This document shows positions 26,430 to 37,327 of a stretch of 64,000 nucleotides of DNA, piece by piece; position 1 is the first letter of the stretch; every line of letters begins with the position of its first letter. Origin of the DNA: Nectonema munidae (lineage: Eukaryota; Nematomorpha; Nectonematoida; Nectonematidae); NCBI GenBank assembly GCA_030549495.1, contig JAUIRK010000593.1:1-64000 (forward strand), in the 5' to 3' direction. The translations under genes and the position numbers were made by a program. A model generated the notes under the pieces. That model was not told the origin of the DNA. It saw only the letters and a list, made by a program, of their open reading frames with translations, and made no database searches.

Positions 26430-27245
26430 TAATGCTCGGCAACCTCCGGCCGGTAGGCCAGATCCGCCCCGCAATGGCCAAGCGTATGGCCGCTACCTGT
26501 CCCCGTACTGACAACGCAAGCTGTGCCGCAAAGCTCTGCGAACGCAAGGAATGTATAAAGTGATGATGACAAAAGTTTGAGCATATAAGCGTTTCATTTC
26601 TTACACACAGTGGTGAGATACTGCCAGTTCTGCGGAAACACAATAACCGCAAATAAGTGAACATAGGACAAGGTTTTGCTGTCATAGTGTTTTCTGCAAA
26701 GCCTTATTATACAAAAATATGCAAGACGACAACCATTCAATTTTTTAATTTCTGTTTTGCTCAGCTATTTTCAATCATTCTGCGATTAAGAGAAGGAAAG
26801 TGGATTTCGAGCCTGAGGTCTTCAACCCTGAATGGGAAAGTATTTTTTATTGAGCTTTTTGGACCTGCCTAGTGTCTCATATGCTTGAAGACTGTGGCTG
26901 TCACGAAAGAGAACGTGCGCCACCACTGAGAGACAGAACATACTTCATCAAAATTTGCGTATGTCTGCCACTGAGAGAATGGAAGTCACCAGGCTATCAA
27001 GTAGTTTGCAAAAAACAACTTCGTTTTTTCAAAAGCACACTCTTGAGACTGTCAAAGTGACACGTGCTACTTATGTAGTTTCTCGCATTCTAGCTCGCAG
27101 GATGAAAACTTTTGCGGATGGAGACTTCATCAAAGAGGTGAGAGGCCATTTATTGCCAATCGTAAATCATGTCAATTTACGCCTCTCTCTCTATTGCATG
27201 AATATCAATCATACTCCTGATTTCACTACATCTCTCTCCATTTAA
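26430..27245 (+). pseudogene. hAT element remnant, GTF2IRD2-like transposase 5' part
   Basis: The left part (TGCTCGGCAACCTCCGGCC and following GC-rich sequence) matches the style of a hAT terminus with CGGCAACC and gGCCAGATCCG words. It is followed by coding-like fragments KRRKVDFEPEVFNPEWESIF (about 26790-26850) and SSSLQKTTSFFQKHTLETVK / RATYVVSRILARRMKTFADG (26955-27180). These are characteristic of the GTF2I-repeat-domain-2-like hAT proteins. Frames shift between pieces, and the catalytic core and right end are missing, so this is a truncated remnant. Confidence 0.65.
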
Positions 27246-27268
27246 CACAAAAAAATAAATTTAACTTG

Positions 27269-27560
27269 GAAGAAACAAAAGATATTATTCAGAAAACGAT
27301 TGCATGATTAAAGTTACACTTGTATAAAAATATTATTATCGTCTTAATAGCATCTTGTTTTGTGGTGAAAAAATAGAAACAATACAAAAAAACTTTAAAT
27401 GTAAAACCTTAAATTCAATCATTCAATTAGATCGGAAAAAGGAGTTTAGACATAAAATTCTGATAAATTGTAATTAACTGTGTTTCCTTTTAATAAAGTT
27501 CTTGACGAATGTGTCCAAGGGTTGATTAAATTGATAGAAAAAAATAAATTGAATTTAAGT
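27269..27560. repeat. duplicated segment, copy 1 of 2
   Basis: About 290 bp, starting TTGGAAGAAACAAAAGATAT, recurs at 33012-33312 with a few substitutions and a small AT-rich indel. Both copies run into the coding-like phrase DECVQGLIKLIE and diverge shortly after. They lie on either side of the piggyBac element. They have no TIRs or target duplications that I can see, so a segmental duplication or an unknown interspersed repeat are both possible. Confidence 0.9.
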
Positions 27561-28440
27561 CAGGTATTTGATTGCCTGAAAAGTGTTGTTGGTGAAAATA
27601 GAATCTCAAGCATCACTGCAGATTTCAAAACTTCTATTATAGCTGCCGCAAAAAGAGTAAATATATTTCTTTTGAATTTGCTTGTCATGTTTTTACTTTC
27701 ACAATCTTTTTTAGTCTTTTCCCCAGAAGGAGTATCACGGATGCAATTTTTATTTTTGTCAGTCAGCATACAGGAAACTAGTAACTCTCGGATTCAGTTC
27801 TCTATATTCCAGAAGTTTAAACTTTAGAAAATGCGTTAAGATGTTATTTTCAATAGCTTTCTTGCCTCAGATTGAAGTAAAACATAACTAAAAAGTTAAT
27901 TACTTTACTCCGATTTTTGATTCATTCAGATAAAAGTCGCATACCGTAAAATGAAAAGGTTGATGGAACCTTTCGAGGTTAATTCCTTTTTCGAATATTT
28001 CGAGAATACTTGAGCAAAATAGCGCTTTGAAATGTTTTTGGGAAAAAAGTCAGAACAAATAACCACTGTAAAGGCTTTCATAATTCGTAAGTTTAAAAAA
28101 ATATTTTGATAATGATGCATCAAATTTTACTTTTTCTAGTTTACATGCAAGTCTTCAATCAGAAAAAGTCAGCGTTTGGGAGCTCATGGACTTCTTTATT
28201 AAAAACAAAGAAAAGATATTCAAAGACATGGCTGAAATTGAATAGGTAAACTCAAAATACAACTGGAATGGAAGTAATGATTTGAAAAGAAAAAACCATA
28301 GAAGATATATACAGCGAATATATGATAACGAGGAATTTATACGTTTTCCTTTCAAGAACGTCATCTCTCTTGAAATTCTTGCAAGAAAATTTCAGTTGAA
28401 AGTTGTGACGATAACTACGAAATCAACTTTCAAAGTTTAA
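27495..28440 (+). other. possible decayed or unrecognised multi-exon gene
   Basis: Coding-like islands are bordered by splice-like sites. One is a helical stretch LDECVQGLIKLIEKNKLNLS / QVFDCLKSVVGENRISSITA (27497-27655). A second follows TTCATTCAG (27929 on; KVAYRKMKRLMEPFEVNSFF) with a donor-like GTAAGT near 28088. A third follows TTTTCTAG (about 28140; SEKVSVWELMDFFIKNKEKI). The plus-strand islands are in a consistent order. I do not recognise the protein, and stops follow some islands directly. Confidence 0.3.
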
Positions 28441-28785
28441 ACCAGCGTTCCTCTTTCAATTTGCAATCAATCTTGCAGTAATGGGGAAAAAAAATTTTCG
28501 TAATTAAAAAAATTTTTTTTTGAAATGTTCTATAATTTTTATATTTGTAGAACACCGCGAGTTGGCTGAAAGAGTGGATAAGGGCTCAAGGTGAGACCAC
28601 TTAAAAAATATGTGCCAGGTGTAGTACCTCTTGGGAGGTATGGAAAACTACATAAAAAATAGAAAAATCATCGTTAAACTGTACAGCTTCAGGAATATAT
28701 TCAAGATTCACATAAAAAGCATCAAGAACTTTTTGTTTTCAATAAAAATACTTCTAAATCCTTTATTGTTTTGTACTTATTATAA

Positions 28786-28925
28786 GGGCGTGTATAAGAG
28801 TGGTTAGAGCGCTCGATTCGATATCCTAAGGTCTCGTTGTTGAACCGATCCTTGAGCCATTATATTCATAGTACGATATAAGCACTGCATCAGTGCCTTC
28901 TCGATCAAACCACCCCATACCCTTA
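28786..28925 (+). repeat. tRNA-derived SINE-like element, copy 1
   Basis: Resembles a tRNA head: GAGTGGTTAGAGCGCTCGAT carries an A-box-like sequence and TTGAACCGATCC is a B-box-like sequence about 35 bases on. The tail TTCATAGTACGATATAAGC is shared with the copy at 35393 (TTCATAGTTTGACATAAGC). Shared tRNA-unrelated tails after tRNA-like heads are the mark of SINEs. It cannot be a working tRNA because the cloverleaf pairs are broken. Confidence 0.6.
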
Positions 28926-29826
28926 ACTTTATTCAATTAAGTTTGTTCTTTCCAAAATTGAGTTTGAATCGAGTAAATTTAAAGAGTTTCCGCCCAAAAA
29001 AATCAAGCAATTTGTTTTTAGATAGAAAATCAAAAAAAGTTGTAAATTAAGGCTGTATCACTTCTTAATTAAAATTTAAATATTCTGATAAATCTTTCAA
29101 AATTTTAATCTAATTTGTTTAACAAGACTTAAAATGGTAAAGAATATCGAATTTATTAAGTGATTAACCCTCGCAAGACGGATAATTTTTTACACCCTTC
29201 AAAGACGGATTGGGAGTTTTACTCCCAATCATAAAACAACTACTTTTTGACATTTTAGAGTTTTTTTTGCTTAAATTCTATACTTAGAAGAAAGTTTAAT
29301 ATTCCATACAAAGTATTCTTCCGATTTTTCTGGGGTGTCTGTCATTATTATAACTTAATTTTGTAATTAAATTTGTAAAACATATCAAAGAATGTGATGG
29401 CGTTAAAATCTAAAAATCAAAATTTATTTTACGAGCTGTTTCGCACATATACGAAATAAACAACATTTTTTATTTTTGCTATCATCTGCGTTCTGGTTGT
29501 TATTTCTAATGTTTGCACTTGCGCAGCAAAATATGAGCTCCGTATACGTTACCAACAATAAACCAATATCCATGACGTTTACTTGTCTTTTGTTTACAAT
29601 TACGCTGCATCAATGTGTATTGGCTGATGTACCGAACCGAGAATGTGCTTGGAATATGAGCCGATTCATCGATATCAATAAAGCAGGCAATTCATATTTC
29701 ACATTATTCATTATCAAATCTCACCATCGCAAACATAATTCATTCTGATTGTTTTGATTTCTGGGTTTGCTTCATTCCAGCTTATTTGTTGGAGTTTCTA
29801 TTTTTCTCTACGTCACGCATTTCAAA

Positions 29827-30184
29827 ATGAGTTCATACAACAGTAAGTCGTCAAGTGATGAGAGCAGTCTTGTTTTTGATTCTGATGCTTACGGTGGTAC
29901 TGATGTTGACATTTTTGGTTCAAGTAGTTCCACAAGTAGTCGTGAAAGTTCTACATGTGATTCACTAGTTGCACCCGACGCACAAAATATTTCTGGGAGC
30001 CCAAAGGAAACCGCGGGAGAGCGTTGTCTCAAAACATTAGAGACGTCTCCTTGTCTCCGCCTGGTCCTAAAGGAGTTGCTAAGAATCTTTCCAATCGCCT
30101 CGAAATTTTTAATCTTTTTTTTGCACAAAATCTTATTTTGTACATATTTGAATGCACCAAGGAAAAACTTCATGGAAACTACAG
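29827..30184 (+). pseudogene. piggyBac transposase exon 1 (one frameshift)
   Basis: Starts at ATG 29827 with an acidic, serine-rich leader (MSSYNSKSSSDESSLVFDSD) like piggyBac N-termini. The second half is in another frame (PKGVAKNLSNRLEIFNLFFA, then YIFECTKEKLHGNYR), matching the start of the DDE_Tnp_1_7 domain. A single-base change near 29990-30030 must have shifted the frame, so the copy is probably inactive unless this is a sequencing error. The exon ends at a canonical donor ACAG/GTATGA (30184/30185), which joins in frame to the acceptor at 30999/31000. Confidence 0.75.
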
Positions 30185-30246
30185 GTATGATAGATTATCT
30201 ACATAAATATAACAAGTCGGTAAAATTGTTTTTATATAAGGTGTTG

Positions 30247-30363
30247 CGTAAGTTGCACTATCCGTGCATCGATAAACGGCTTTCCAATGCAATCCCCGTG
30301 CATCGATAAAAGCCAATTGCATTGGAAAGACGTTTATCGATGCACGAATAGTGCAACATTACC
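30247..30363. mobile_element. hairpin MITE with 9-bp target duplication (MULE-like)
   Basis: Two 42-base arms, 30252-30293 and 30316-30357, pair with 40 of 42 matches around a 22-base loop. The loop repeats part of the arm (CGTGCATCGATAAA). The direct repeat AAGGTGTTG flanks it exactly at 30238-30246 and 30364-30372. A 9-bp duplication with TIRs covering almost the whole element fits a Mutator-like MITE. The structure would also fold as a long RNA hairpin. Confidence 0.82.
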
Positions 30364-30577
30364 AAGGTGTTGTTCTATTTCACAATTGGTGTTAACTTGA
30401 ATTTTATGAACATCGACTTTATTCAACATTGCCACCCATCTAGATTTTATTTCCATCTTGTATTGTGATGAATATCATAAATTTTACAAAAAAGAAACTT
30501 TACCATTCAAAGTTTGTAGCGATAAAGAGGATTTCCACATTTTTTGTACCTGGACTTCAAATACACTAGATACCTTC

Positions 30578-30827
30578 CAGTGGCGGATCTAGAGGGGGGG
30601 GGGGGTCATGGGCCTACGCCCCCTATGAAAAATGGCTTCGAAAATTACCCTTACATGTATAAAAAATAAATTTTTGCAATTTATTTGTGGCAAAATAATG
30701 TTAAAAATATGAAAACAGGTAATTAGTGATTCTAAAAGACATAATACAGCTGTCGTATTCTCTGAAGACTTTTAAGATTTCGCCCCCCCCCCTCCCCCTC
30801 TATAAGAAATTTCTGGATCCGCCACTG
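30578..30827. mobile_element. hAT-type MITE with 8-bp target duplication
   Basis: TIR CAGTGGCGGATCTAGA (left) and, in reverse, CAGTGGCGGATCCAGA (right). The flanks are ATACCTTC and GTACCTTC (7 of 8). Poly-G and poly-C tracts sit just inside the ends. The terminus matches the right end of the TTF-type hAT at 25663, which could represent the family that mobilised it. Confidence 0.9.
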
Positions 30828-30999
30828 GTACCTTCAAATAGACTATAGAGGGTATATCTTTGTTTTATTGATAGAGCTTGAATTGAATTGGAATTTTTTG
30901 ACATTTTGTATTTTATATGTAAACAGCACATCGCTACAAATTTTATCGACTTGTCAAATAGGATATTTTTCATCAGAATAATTTCAATATTTTTTATAG

Positions 31000-32335
31000 T
31001 AAAGCTGAGCCTCGTTTTGAAAATCTACGTTACTGCTATGAAAGGTTTTCTGTAGAAGATCTTCTGGCTTACCTAGGCTGCTTGTTATACATGGGCCAAT
31101 CTAAAGATCAACGTGTTGATATAAAGTTTTTATTTTCCGATAAAAATGGAGAACCTTTTCTGAAGGCAGCAATAAACAGGGACATGTTTATTTTGGTCAA
31201 AACATTTATTAGATTTGATTATAAAAGTAACAGAAATACTTGTGACAAACTATCACCTATAAGGTACTTGCACGATGAATTTTCCAAAAGTTGTCGTAAG
31301 TATTGGTGTCCCAAGTACTATGTTACTATAGATGAGCAACTTGTAAAGTTTAGAGGAAGATCGCCAATAAAAGTTTACGATCCCTCTAAACCAGGGAGAT
31401 ATGACATGAAAGTAAATCATAATGTTGACTCTGTTAGCTTTTATGTATTGTCAAGTGAAGTATATGTTTCAGGATTGAGTGACAAAAGCTATTTCAAATC
31501 TACAAATATTCTAAAAAGACTTGTAGCAATATCTAATATACCAAAAGGTTGTGGAATTTATGTTGATAGATTTTTTATGGCCCATGAGTTATGTTATTGG
31601 GCGGTAGATCGTAAACTCACGGTTTGTGGAACAGTTAGAGCAAACCGTAGATTTATGCCACATATAATTCGACCTTCATATCTCAAAGATTTAAATTTGG
31701 TAGATTGTGAGAGCAAATTTTTATATACAAAATACTCTTCGCTAACAGTTTACATCCCAAAAAAACATTCTGGTAAAGCATTTAGACCTGTTTACATAAT
31801 GTCTAGCCAGCATCTTTCGGAAATTGAATTAGTCGGTAGTCAGAGAAAACCCCAAACTATTTTAGATAACATGTATAAAGGGGGTGTAGATGCTTTCAAC
31901 AAGATGGCTAGAGATTATTCGTGCTACAGAACCTCAAGAAGATGGCCAATGGCGATTTTTACAAATTTATTAGACATCGCTGCAAATAATAGTTGGGTCA
32001 TTATGAAATCAAACATGCCAGAAAGGTATCCAAGTGTCAGAAAAGGTGGACCAAAGTGTTTCATTAGAAGTTTGGCTCTACATCTAACTGAAAAGGCCAT
32101 GCAAATCAGATGCCAAAGTTCATCAACACGTGTTGACAAAAGAAAATTTTTATCTTTTTATGGTTTCGAAGCATCCAATCAACCAACTACATCACATGGA
32201 AGAGGTTATTGTTTCGTTTCAAATTGTAAACCAAGAAAAAGAAGTACAAGAAAGTGCATAAAATGTCAAAGACCTTGTTGTAAAAATCACACAGTACTTA
32301 TTTGCACAGAGTGTAAAGACTCACAAACTTTCTAA
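31000..32335 (+). CDS. piggyBac transposase exon 2 (catalytic domain, intact)
   Basis: The frame is open from the acceptor at 31000 to TAA at 32335, about 444 codons, enough for the whole catalytic part of a piggyBac transposase (cut-and-paste at TTAA, acting in the nucleus). Counting from the Leu codon at 31082, the catalytic Asp residues are D84 (VTIDEQLVKFRGR), D162 (GIYVDRFFMAHEL) and D270 (MYKGGVDAFNKMARDYS), followed by the conserved Trp288 (SRRWPMAIF). The C-terminus has a cysteine-rich zinc-binding domain (CFVSNC, KCIKCQRPCCKNH, ICTEC; residues 377-411), as in active family members. No stops or frameshifts in this exon. Domesticated use is possible, but the intact ends point to a transposon. 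Confidence 0.93.
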
Positions 32336-32783
32336 TCTTCAAATAAACATTTTTTTCTTTTATCTTTTTCACACTTTTGTGTAATAGAGTTTTTGAGAGT
32401 GAAATAATTGTTAATAAAGTAAAAAACTTTATCAGAAAATGTGGTATTTTGAAAAAAAATTAAAAATTGTAATTTTAGATAAAATATTTCTTCCATGGTT
32501 TGATTTTTTTGCTAACCGAAAAGTAAAAAATATTTTAACGAAATTTTTGTTTGCTAGAAAATTTTTACTTTTTTTTTGTAGATGGCGTTAAAAAATGGAT
32601 TGAACCATTTTTTTCCAATTTTTAAACATAAAAATGTTATCACTTTATTTAGAATAATTCTACAGGCATAATTTCAAATTTACGTGTTAGATTCAATACA
32701 GGTTGTCTATCTTTTTTATGATTAAAATGACTTTCAAAATTGCTTTGGGAGTAAAACTCCCATCTCCGTCCTGCGAGGGTTAA

Positions 32784-33011
32784 ACAATTGAATGTTGACA
32801 AGAGAGAGTTTGACTTTGTCGAAAATTGATAAAAAGATAAATTCAAACAATTAGGATTTAGAGGGAGGCATAAACTTTTCGAATCAACACCCACTTGAGC
32901 AACGAAAACTTTTTTGCCACTGCTTGAACTTTTTAAATGGATTTTCCTAGGTTGTTCTCGCTTAATTTTATGGGAATAACTTAATAAAGTTTACTAGAGA
33001 AAAAATAATGT
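32784..33011. other. spacer right of piggyBac, nothing recognised
   Basis: AT-rich. No motif seen between the TTAA and the duplicated segment. Confidence 0.5.
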
Positions 33012-33312
33012 TGGAAGAAACAAAAGATATTATTCAGAAAACGATTGCATGGTTAAAGTTACACTTGTATAAAAAAAGATTATTATCATCATAATAATCT
33101 TAATAGCATCTTGTTTTGTGGTGAAAAAATGGAAACAATACAAAAAAACTTTAAATTTAAAACCTTAAATTCAATCATTCAATTAGATCGGAAAAAGGAG
33201 TTTAGACATAAAATTCTAATAAATTGTAATTAACTCTCTTTCCTTTTAATAAAGCTCTTGACGAATGTGTCCAGGGGTTGATTAAATTGATAGAAAATAA
33301 AATAATATTGAA
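33012..33312. repeat. duplicated segment, copy 2 of 2
   Basis: Second copy of the segment at 27269-27560. It contains an insertion of about 11 bases (ATCATCATAAT region) relative to copy 1 and ends shortly after the codons for DECVQGLIKLIE, where the two sequences diverge. Copy 1 continues open past this point, whereas this copy soon stops. Confidence 0.9.
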
Positions 33313-33686
33313 CTTTTAAATAACTTGTTTTCCAACAGTTTTCGGCACTAATGCCTTCTTGGAGGAAATAATAAGAATAAAAAGAAATATCAAATTAATT
33401 CCTAAAAAATGATCGTTCTCGCTATGAAAAGCTTTTTCTTTCCTATGAAACATTTCTTGGAAAAAACTTTATTTTATTACAACTAGTAAGATTAACTTAC
33501 AACTATATAAAATTATTAACTTCACATGTTACTCAAAAAGTGTCAAAATAAAGAGAAAGTTTGATTAGATTATTATTAAAATAAATTTTCATGAAATGGA
33601 AGTATCGATGTAAACAATCGAAATAACTTGAAAGTTGAGTTGGTTCAACAGAAAATAGTTTGAAAAGTTCAGGTTTTAGATATTGG
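33313..33686. other. AT-rich DNA, no gene recognised
   Basis: Ordinary AT-rich sequence with no motif seen, ending where homopolymer runs begin. Confidence 0.5.
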
Positions 33687-34632
<946 letters not shown>

Positions 34633-35392
34633 TTATTGGAGGGAGCGGGCTTTCAGGCATCTTCCAAAAAAGACAATAAATTTTCCTGAATTCCTACTCC
34701 TCTCTTGTCTATTCTATTTCATTCTTAATTAAGCTTAATGTAAACTTAACCTCCGCCCTACTAAGCTTAACGTCAACAATGAATGAGGACTTATATATAG
34801 CTCCTTCTTTCTCACTTCAAATAGATACGCACCATCTCCAAATTATGTGTAGAAAAGGGGTAAAGATATCAATTAACAATAAAAAAAATTGGAAATTTTA
34901 TTGAAGGAAAATCATTCATTAATTTTCAGTTGTTCCATTTCTTCTTCCTAAAAAATAAAAATGTTTTATTGAGAAAAATAAATAAAAAAACACAATCAAA
35001 TTAACTTTTGTGAGGTAATTTCTATCAAAAATGTAAAACAGAACTAAAGTTAGAAAACTTGGCATTAGAATTTTTGTGTATAAGAATAAGTGTAAGTTAG
35101 TTAGACTCTCAAAAAAGGGTATAAAATAAATATAAAATTGTGGCAACAAAAATCAAACAATAAATTAAGATGGCATTACTTCATTTTTCTCGGCATCATT
35201 CAAAAATAGTTTAAAACCTAAATTGGTGCAAGCTAGAAAAAGTAAAATAACTTTTAACACTTTGCAATGATTTGCTTTTATAATAACTTTTAATGAAAAA
35301 AAGTCTCTCAGAAAAAGTTTAGAGCTTCAACAAAAACCAAAAATTTTTACAGCATAACTAAGTTATTTGAAAACTAATTTCTACAGCATACT
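34633..35392. other. AT-rich DNA, no gene recognised
   Basis: Starts with a pyrimidine-rich stretch containing CTAAGCTTAA words twice. Otherwise plain AT-rich DNA without coding signs. Confidence 0.5.
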
Positions 35393-35535
35393 CTATGGGT
35401 GGCATGGCAAGTTGGTTGAGATGATGGACATAGCACGGAAGCCTCTGGATTCGATTCCTCATCGATACCAATTTGTTCATAGTTTGACATAAGCGTTACA
35501 TCAGTAACTACCTTTTACTCAAAATTGAAAAATTT
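35393..35535 (+). repeat. tRNA-derived SINE-like element, copy 2
   Basis: The head GGTGGCATGGCAAGTTGGTT resembles an A box and GGATTCGATTCC a B box, spaced as in a tRNA gene. The downstream tail TTCATAGTTTGACATAAGC is shared with copy 1 at 28786. The heads differ more than the tails, so these may be subfamilies with different tRNA parts. Not a functional tRNA. Confidence 0.6.
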
Positions 35536-36833
35536 GCTACATAATTAACATAAGAGAGAAAGGAAACAAAATAAACTAATAAAGCAATTTTCACTGTTTT
35601 AAAATGAAACTGCCTGTTCTCAGAATAATTTCAAAATAATAGGAGGCATAAAAAATGAGATAGCTTATTTGATATTTTTAAGTTTTTATAAGCAGCAAAG
35701 CCAACGTTGAAGTAGCTACTAACCCTTATAGGGTGATTTGGTAACGCTTGTATTTTTTACATTTTGTAAGGAATCATAGTATACAAAAATGGTAGTTTAA
35801 TCACTTTTCATATAATTATTTAAGTCTAAGAACACAAAATCATTAAAAAAGAATTTAAACAAACATAAATCATAAAAATTATAGTATACGAGAACAAGAA
35901 AATCATTGTGTTTTTTTGACGATTTCTGTCTACAAATAAAATTCTGACAGCTGTCATAAAGAGATCAAGTACATATTTAACAAATGAAAAATTTTGTTTC
36001 GATATTATATTTTTATTATAATAATCAAGAATTTTCTTAAAAAAATTTAATGCGAGTCTGACAATATTCATTGATATAAAATTGTAACGATTGAGATTAC
36101 AACCGGATGTGCGCCCCTGCTCCAAAAATTCTTTTTACCATATGTGCTCAAAAATATTTTTTACAGCATTTAGTTTTTTGTTTTAAAAAATTTAAGGGTA
36201 GCTCACTGAGAAGGATCTTTATTTAAATAAATGATAAAATAATTAAGACATACTCGTTTGCAATGAAAAGTTATATATAATCTATACGAATTCTGCCCTA
36301 AAATCTGAATTTTACTTAAAAATGCAGTACTGAACATAAGAACTCTTGATTACTATGTCGAAACGTTAAAAATATTATTTTTTGAAATTATGTTTTAACC
36401 TTCCTCAAAACTTTTACTTCTAAAGAAGCGTGTTCTTTTCAAACTTTTGTTTCAAAGTTAGTTACAAAAGCTCTTAAGTTTTAAAAAGTAAATATTCGCA
36501 TTTTTTCTCAACAGTCAGTGAAAAGCCAGAATTAACAGTTTTGACAAATAAACATGTTTCAAATTGTGAATAAAAACAATCATAATAGAACTGGAGAAAT
36601 AATTAATAGTAGAATATCATAAATAATAGTAACATGCTTTGAAATGGATAGGACCATGTAAAAACACTATTTTATCAACCTGTTGCATTTAGCTTCCCTT
36701 TTGTAGAGTATGTACATGCGCTTTATTATAACTCCGTCATGTGTTGTATCCGTACTAATTTTTAAACAATTGATTCTAAAAAATTTACCTTCTCAATACA
36801 AAAAAAATTAAAAGTGGGACCATAATTACCTAC
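35536..36833. other. AT-rich DNA with one hAT-type terminus
   Basis: No gene recognised. GGATGTGCGCCCCTG, ending at 36119, is a terminus of the family seen complete at 13083-13359; the left end is not found. Confidence 0.5.
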
Positions 36834-37154
36834 CCTCTCACACAGTGTGACTGACTGTTTATACACCTATAGGCTGTAGAATAGTTTTCATCAGCAGGCT
36901 TCAAAGGAATCAACTGTGAATCTATGATGTCGCCTTTCTTCTTGCTGACACCAACCTGATATGTATTTTGGTTAGTTGTGTACTCATAAATCAGCGATGT
37001 AATAAAAATAAATTCTTACTTTATTTCAAAGATACATCACTAAAGTGAGTCTGTTGTTGCCTCCATTTTTGCTGTTACACAGGAAACACTTTGCACTCAA
37101 CACGAAGATTTGGTCAGGCATAAAACGTGGATTGATGAATAAGAATGACGATCC
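36834..37154 (-). other. two possible host exons, unrecognised
   Basis: On the minus strand, an acceptor (GATTTTAG) at about 37155 is followed by SSFLFINPRFMPDQIFVLSA and CFLCNSKNGGNNRLTLVMYL. Another acceptor (ATACATATCAG) at 36956 is followed by VGVSKKKGDIIDSQLIPLKP and ADENYSTAYRCINSQ, then a donor-like GTAGGT at 36833. The second block is open for its full 122 bases and has codon-like composition. I recognise neither, and joining them in phase is uncertain. Confidence 0.3.
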
Positions 37155-37327
37155 CTAAAATCATAAAAGTTTACTCTAGATTTTATTAAACACAAAAAAA
37201 GCAGTTAAAACAATTATGGATACACATTCAACAATTCACTTATTACTAAAAAAATCAGAGATGCCTTTTTGTTTTGATTCTTTCTGTGACACATTCGATG
37301 TGAAACGCAAAATGTTCTTCAGTTGAA

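Larger units (their letters stand above)
30185..30999 (+). other. intron of the piggyBac transposase, holding two MITEs
   Basis: Donor GTATGA at 30185, acceptor TTTTTTATAG ending at 30999; splicing keeps the phase (AG+T). Two non-coding transposons lie inside, at 30247-30363 and 30578-30827, so most of the present 815 bp is later insertion. Confidence 0.7.
29164..32783 (+). mobile_element. complete piggyBac element flanked by TTAA
   Basis: TTAA at 29164-29167 and 32780-32783. TIRs CCCTCGCAAGACGGA (left) and, in reverse, CCCTCGCAGGACGGA (right). Subterminally both ends carry a perfect 17-bp palindrome, TGGGAGTTTTACTCCCA at 29211-29227 and its complement at 32746-32762, but at different distances from the TTAA because the left end has an extra copy of AAGACGGAT. 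The transposase gene lies inside on the plus strand with one intron. Two MITEs (30247-30363 and 30578-30827) sit within that intron. Apart from one frameshift in exon 1, the element looks intact and relatively young. Confidence 0.95.

Noticed and set aside
28786..28925. Functional tRNA gene
   Set aside because: Only box-like internal promoter sequences are present; acceptor and anticodon stems do not pair, and the tail is shared with another copy.
29476..29748. 90-codon plus-strand frame upstream of the piggyBac transposase
   Set aside because: No similarity to any domain, and it precedes the recognised transposase start within the same element; probably 5' untranslated element sequence.
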